Positions 58,801 to 64,000 of a stretch of 64,000 bases of DNA are shown one piece after another. The stretch spans positions 14,410,501-14,474,500 of the forward strand of contig JBBDHG010000009.1 of NCBI GenBank assembly GCA_037951165.1, read 5' to 3'. The notes under the pieces are model-generated. The model had not been told where the DNA came from. It saw nothing but the letters and a program-made list of their open reading frames with translations, and did not search any database. Source of the DNA: Lophius americanus. Its lineage: Eukaryota; Chordata; Actinopteri; Lophiiformes; Lophiidae. A program made the translations under genes and the position numbers. How positions within the stretch are numbered: position 1 is the first letter of the stretch; the number at the start of each line of letters is the position of its first letter.

Positions 58801-61800
58801 GGCGACATCACCCAGAGGTTGCGTCAGTCTATGAGGAGGAGGATTACTGCTGTATTAAAAGCTGACAGGGGACTGAATAATTACTGATTTTGTCAATCTT
58901 AAATCCTCCAGTTGGTCACCTGGAAAAATAGATTTTTATAAGGACAGCAACTTTTGTCAATAAACATAGTGGTTTGTTTTAAATCCTTTGTGTGAATTGA
59001 AACCTTGAATTGTGATATTTTAGGTCCCATATCTGTCTTTGTTAAGCCTTCATTTCCATTCATTTCTAGCTTAATGTTTAAATATCATTTACTATTTTCT
59101 CAAATAATAAGAAGCATTTATTTATACTTTTATAATAAATATTATGATTATTATTATTACTAAATTATTGTTGGTCTGAGTTCATGAAGGCCTCCATTTT
59201 TCATGTTGACTTTTTATGCACCATATCGAATTATCTTAGAGTATCATTTAATTCCAAGTAGAGAGAGTGTGTCTAATCCTCAGCCTACCCTTGAAATTAC
59301 ATCAATTTCATGATAATCAAAAAATTAGGTATTTTCTTTATTTATATACATTTTTCTGTCGCTCCTTCAGACCCACCTCCACTTATTTTATAAATTAATT
59401 GTAAGGTGGGACAAAAAACCTGGAGACGCACACATATTCAACACCAAAAACTAATTTGCAGGAATGATTTACCAAGAAATGGAGTCTTGGTTTGATGGTA
59501 AAGCTACACCTTTATAATATGACAAATGGTGACTAAGAATGAATGAATGAATATCGAAATATCTGTCTTCCCAAAATTGAGCCCTTAATTTCTGTCCTAT
59601 AAGCGTTTATAATTGAGTTATAAAGCTTCAGCATTGCTGAATCCACCATTTTTCTAAACTGATAAACTGACGTTGCTGAGCTGGTACCTGGCAGGCCATG
59701 ATCCCGGCCCCTCTGGAGGTTGAGGGCCCCGAGGTCTAGAGGCATCCCCCCCTGCGCCTGAAACAACCTCTCTGTCAGCTCCTCCACCATCATTTGACCT
59801 GGAGCTTGCAGTTTAGCCGGGGACAGCAGCAGACCACGCAGCACCGGGTCAATACCACCTGATCCACCAGGGGGAAAAGAGGCAGAAGCAGTGGGTAAAA
59901 CGCTCCTCATTTGAGTGTTCCGCTTGACAGCCTTCATTTTTTACCTTCCAGGACAACCCTCCAAGAGGCAAACAGTGAGTTATGCAGCGGAAGCGGGGGA
60001 TGCTGGGAGTTAGGGGTGTATCCTGGTCCTAGCCTGGTCACCACTGGCTGCACGGTGACGTGGGCAAAACGAAACGCAGCAGCTGCAAAAATGTTAGCAA
60101 TGCTGGGATCCACCTCAGGATTGTAGCCCTCGTAGGGAGGCACCTGACGAGCCATAGCTTCTTCACCAATGACCAGTGGCAGGTAGCGCTCCCATGTTAG
60201 AATCTGGAAAGTTAAAGATGGCAGGTCAGAGTGCTCGGAATGCTCACGTAGGTAACGGTGAATAGATGTCCTGATGTCAGTGGTACCTGATGAATGGCTC
60301 CTATGATCTTACGGGCCTCCTGATAGAGGGTGTCAGGGCTCCAGTGCAGGTTGAGCAGGTGCAGCTCTTTGACCAGCCGGTTATGCTCTCTCAGGAAGAG
60401 GGTGTGCAGTGCGATCATTCCCAGATGCTCATTAGCTCTGGAATCACCTGTGAAACATCAATGATGAGCAACAACTCCCCTGAAGCCTCGCATCTCACCC
60501 CTAAAACTCACTCACCAGCCTGAAAGCAGGATGAGGTGTTGTCCTGGCGGTTAGATCTGTCCGGTCTGTCCGATCCGACCCCTGAGGCGGTAGTGTTTCG
60601 AGGGCCGCAGGGGTCAAGGTGAGCCCGCAGACGTGGCAGGTATGGCATATAGGCTAGTCCCTTGTCTGAGTGCTGGGAGTTGAGGGCCATTGAGCCCAGA
60701 GGAGAGGAAAGGTTTCTGAGAGCTGAGGCCAGACTGGGGGAGCTGCCATATACCATACTGGCATCTATAAAGGAGGTGATTGCATTCAGCTGCTCTCGGT
60801 GGGGGTGAGACGCAACTCTGCCAACACAGCTGGGGGCAGAGCGGAAGAAAGGCATGCAACTCTGGATGCCATTGCGAGGATCTGACAGAGGGATCTGAGG
60901 AGAGAGTTGTCATTTTTGAGATGAGCTCTAAATAAGGAAAGAATAGTGAAGCAGGTTTGACCACTTCATCAATAACCAGAAATAATACTAATAAAAAGAA
61001 TAGATTCACACCGACAAATGCCTAAAACTAGATAAGATTAGCAAGAGGTTACATTCAGATCAGCCATATCCTTATAACCACTGACTTAGAACAAAAGAAT
61101 ATTTTATCCTCGGAGTGTATATGCTGAAAAAGTTAAAGTTAGAGCCCCCTAGTGGTAGGTCAGGGTCAGAGCTGGAGCGACAATGGAAGAAGGAGGCCTG
61201 GTTTTGTGAATCATGTTGTCTTTAACACTATGTGGGCAGTCATATGTGTGTGTATGTGTGTGTTTGTGAGAAGATGGCACCAGGATACACTGACCTAGGA
61301 GTCAGTGCAATGCTTTTGGACATTTCAGCTAGGAAACCTTGGACCTGTCTGTTCATATGCATTTTACTATGACACGTACTTAAACGCTGTAGCACATCAG
61401 TTACATCACTACATGGGAACAATATTTCCTTATGACAGCAGGCCTCACTACAGAACCCATTCAGGAGGGGTTTTAAGGAACACAACAACAAGAACAAGAT
61501 GACCTCCGAAATCCCCAGATCTCAATTTAATCCTGCATCTGTGAGAACACTGGACATGGAATCCCTACTGTGAAATTTCACTTAAAGAAACGGGACTTAA
61601 AGGATTTATTTCTAACATCTATGCCACAGCGCACTTTCAGACTTCTTGTAAAGTCCATGCCTCTATGGGGTAGAATGGTTTGGTGCTTAAAGAGGGACAT
61701 ACACAATATTAGGCAGGTGGTTATATTCTTATGGCTGATCATTGTTTATTTACATATATAATCTTATACAGTTCAGAGTAATGCATTTATAAAAACCAGT

Positions 61801-62952
61801 TAATGCAAAACATGTGGCTTCACAAGAAAACTAATTATACCCTTTATGCTCTGTTAAGTTAAAAATGAAACAGTCAGAAATGCACCAAATTAGTTATTAA
61901 ACGCTCTCTATAAATAAATTACTCAATTTAGCAGTTAACTGGATGGCCACGTTTTTGGGTTCCTGTTTCGCACAGAAAAGGGTAAACTTCATGTCCACCA
62001 CAGTCGCACTGGACCATTTATTTAACATGTACTGTATATATGTATATATAAAAATATTTTTATGTCTTTAATATTTTGTTTGTGTCTATTTTGCATATTT
62101 TATATTTCATCCTTTTTCTTAATTACAGCTGTCATTTTATAAATGTTGGAGCTGCTGTTTATCTTGAATTTCCCTTGGGATTTATACATTTTGTTCTTTT
62201 TTTTCTATATGCCCCCTATGGCAGTGGCAGAGAAGGTGCGGAGATGTTGGAGGTGTAGTGTGAACATAGTGTGGGGAGTGAAGGGCATTGATGTAACTTA
62301 CCTGTATGGGGAAGCAGGGTGAGTCACGGCTGCAGGTGTGGGAGCAGTCGGCTCCAGTCCTGAAAGCAGCTGTGCTGGGGCTCTGAGGCGTCTGCACCAT
62401 GTCGTGATCTATCCATTGACCCCACTCCACCAGCAGGTGTGACAGATTGGAGTCCAGAGAGATGTTGTGGTTGTGAGTGAACAGCACCTCCTGGGAAACA
62501 AGCCGCACCTGGACCACAAAAAGACAGGTGTTGGAGATGCAGTGGCTGATGGGAAAGGTGATGAGTGAATGCTGCTGCAGGAGTCTTACTGGAGGCAGTG
62601 TGGCATTGTGGTAGGTGTGCTCTGGGTTCCAGCCTCTGGGCGTCCCCCATGCGTCCTCATACTCTGGAGGCAACCAGCGGGAATATGGAATGTTTGCAGC
62701 CCCCCATCTGGGATGCTGTCTAAACAGAACAAGGACAAGAACACAACAGACAACGAGTCTTAGAACAACAAGGGCGACAAAAATCGATGTGCTTTACATT
62801 CGTCGGTGTGGGCACTAACATGTTGTTGCATTCTCCTGTGATGGATCTGTAGTGCTCAGACAGACAGTCCGAGTCACAGCTGGGTCTCTGCATGTCAGCG
62901 GAGCAGCCCGTAATTTGCAACAGGTTCTCCATGTCTCCTTTACTCAGCAGCT
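55821..62952 (-). CDS. tpo: Thyroid peroxidase, N-terminal exons missing
   Basis: Membrane-bound haem peroxidase that iodinates thyroglobulin and couples iodotyrosines. Exons in transcript order: 62952-62820, 62719-62590, 62508-62302, 60894-60516, 60447-60287, 60203-59945, 59858-59688, 57553-57316, 57238-57027, 56939-56775, 56165-56082, 55930-55821 or 55831; about 750 aa visible. Phases agree across all junctions. Haem-site features are intact: distal His with the ester-linking Asp (WGQWIDHDM), the calcium loop TSFIDASMVYGSS, catalytic Arg and ester-linking Glu (TLFLREHNRL), proximal His (AAFRFAHVTVQP) and the Asn of PHNIDVWVG. A sushi domain (DPSCGPIPRIESGYW to PPTCQ), a short EGF-like piece, a transmembrane helix (VATAVITVIGGAAALLLLMF) and CYRR follow. 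Sushi plus EGF plus membrane anchor distinguish TPO from myeloperoxidase-type enzymes. The tail either stops after six residues by read-through or continues from a donor at 55830 into an exon I did not find. A 37-nt candidate upstream exon lies at 63338-63374. Confidence 0.92.
56082..56165 (-). other. tpo: Truncated EGF-like module of tpo
   Basis: One exon encodes the calcium-binding EGF start DINECEE and four cysteines, ending FICSG. The next exon goes straight to a Ser/Pro linker and the membrane helix. The fifth and sixth cysteines present in human TPO (CLCADPYELGDDGRTC) are absent, and the intervening 151-nt intron reads into a stop in this frame. Confidence 0.75.
57554..59687 (-). other. 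tpo: tpo intron, nothing recognised
   Basis: 2.1 kb intron. A plus-strand frame at 58675-58887 and a small inverted repeat near 58000 are present, but neither resembles a gene or a named element. Confidence 0.5.
60895..62301 (-). other. tpo: tpo intron carrying a Tc1-like fragment
   Basis: 1.4 kb intron whose left half is a Tc1-like remnant (61165-61745). The rest is AT-rich. Confidence 0.6.
61165..61745 (+). mobile_element. Tc1-like transposase fragment (pseudogenised)
   Basis: Blocks in order: CAATGGAAGAAGGAGGCCTG, AAGATGGCACCAGGATACAC, CAATGCTTTTGGACATTTCA, CCCCAGATCTCAATTTAATCC, GGACTTAAAGGATTTATTTC and ACACAATATTAGGCAGGTGG. These follow the second half and 3' end of an abundant fish Tc1-like element. 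Residual coding is readable as DLKDLFLTSMPQRTFRLLVKSM. The frame is broken and the 5' half is missing. Confidence 0.7.
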
Positions 62953-64000
62953 CTATGGAAATCGGAGTAAACACAACACCCAAATCATACAAATAATAAT
63001 ACCTTGTATATTTGAAAAGAAAGTCCCCAAGTGGTGTGTTGTAACTCGGAATTGTGTCCTTATGTCAGAAAACCAAAACTTATTGTAATAACATGTCAAG
63101 AACACATCAGATTTGTCTTGAACCTTTACAATGGGTTTGATCCAGTGGGCTCTGTAGATCACTGTAGTCCTTGAATAGTAGGATTTTATTTTTTGAAACA
63201 CTGTCCAGGGCGTGACATACAATGAGAACTCACAAAGAATGTGATCATTACGCAATTCTTTGTGACTTTTAATTTAGTGTTAAAGTTACAGTACAAAGTA
63301 AATATTTGTAAAGTTGTTGTATCAGACCGGCCTTTACCTTCAGTACAGATTGGTCCCCAGTGGAAAAATGTGTGCTGCACATTGAACAAACAAAGTTGAT
63401 GGGACGGTGTGTTCCAATTTCAGAACTTTGTGAATTAGTCTCCTTGCTTATTTGATGTTAAAATAAAAAGATGATGTGACATAATGGCAATCATGACCCT
63501 GTCCCAACCTTTTTGGGAGTTTGGCTTCAGGCATTGAATTCAGAATTGAGCATATATCCATTTATCCATGTATGCATCCCAATTTTATCAGTTTTTAAAA
63601 TTTTTTTTTACCTTGGTTTGTCGGTTTGTTTTTGAGCAAAATTACAGAAAAACTACAGGAAGGATTCGCATGAAATTTTCCCAGAGGTAGGTTTTTGGCA
63701 TATCCTAGAGATTATTAAATTGTATCGATGTTACATCATGACCGCACGATGTGATGTCATAATAATGTTTTCTTAAATATTGCGAGATAAGACAGTGGTT
63801 TGTTTTTGTGTTAATAAGTCTGTCAACAAGTAACTGATTTTCTTCAATTTTTTTTGGCATGTCTAGCTTTGTAACCACCATCTCGAATTTTGTGCAATGT
63901 TAGTACACTTATAGATTTCCTATTCTAAACCAATATTGTAAAGGAGCTAAAAACCCTGAAAGTTAAGTATGAAGTTGTAATAGGCCAAACTGACAGTCAA
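62953..64000. other. Right edge: tpo intron or upstream DNA with one candidate exon
   Basis: AT-rich. The only coding hint is 63374-63338 on the minus strand (acceptor AATGTGCAG, donor GAAG|GTAAAG, 37 nt), whose phase fits the first secure tpo exon and would read ...GPICTEELLSKGD. Its residues do not resemble the human sequence at that point, so it is weak. The signal peptide and propeptide exons are not seen. Confidence 0.35.

Noticed and set aside
58675..58887. 70-codon plus-strand frame in a tpo intron
   Set aside because: No recognisable domain; antisense to an intron and without splice signals. It could be part of an unrecognised repeat.
1..64000. CRISPR arrays, operons, phage or other prokaryotic systems
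   Set aside because: No direct-repeat arrays, ribosome binding sites or compact gene strings; all supported genes are spliced vertebrate genes.

Overview
The window is vertebrate nuclear DNA, almost certainly from a teleost fish. It holds intron-rich genes with GT-AG splice sites whose proteins read as clear fish orthologues, set in AT-rich non-coding DNA with transposon debris typical of fish genomes (Tc1/mariner copies, a TTAA-flanked piggyBac-like element, a tRNA-like SINE, LINE tails). I see no bacterial, viral or organellar genes, no CRISPR array, and nothing that looks like an undescribed multi-gene system. The novelty here is at the level of exon structure and regulation.

Six protein-coding genes, left to right: pgghg (+, 4584-13317, collagen glucosylgalactosyl-hydroxylysine glucosidase, 13 coding exons, 697 aa); incenp (+, 15362-26814, chromosomal passenger complex scaffold, 20 coding exons, 851 aa); a ferritin heavy chain, fth1-like (+, 30816-33065, 4 coding exons, 181 aa); best1 (-, 34625-39646, calcium-activated chloride channel, 9 coding exons, 714 aa); rab3il1 (+, 41025-53501, Rab8/Rab3 exchange factor, 10 coding exons, 432 aa); and most of tpo (-, about 55821-62952, thyroid peroxidase, N-terminal exons not found and probably partly outside the window). 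I rebuilt the exons by hand from splice sites, reading-frame phase and remembered family sequence. For the five complete genes the summed exon lengths are exact multiples of three.

The block incenp-fth1-best1-rab3il1 matches the neighbourhood of these genes on human 11q12.3, which supports naming the paralogues best1 and rab3il1 rather than their relatives. The relative orientation of fth1, best1 and rab3il1 is as in human, while incenp appears flipped. best1 and rab3il1 are head to head with their inferred 5' non-coding exons about 0.6 kb apart or less. The genes are not a functional unit; they are neighbours by ancient synteny.

Intergenic and intronic DNA: 1-3840, 13318-14247, 26879-29037, 33264-34247 and 53502-55820 show no gene I can support. 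Transposon remnants sit at 9826-10665, 13378-13640, 23314-24152, 28588-28690, 29806-29930, 39365-39430, 42775-43225, 47629-47985, 51337-52362 and 61165-61745.

The most interesting observations are a 24-nt candidate microexon in rab3il1, an 84-nt in-frame readable intron (exitron-like) in best1, an apparently missing iron-responsive element in the ferritin gene next to an intact-looking antioxidant response element, a duplicated small exon and an 18-nt microexon in incenp, and a tpo EGF-like module with only four of six cysteines.
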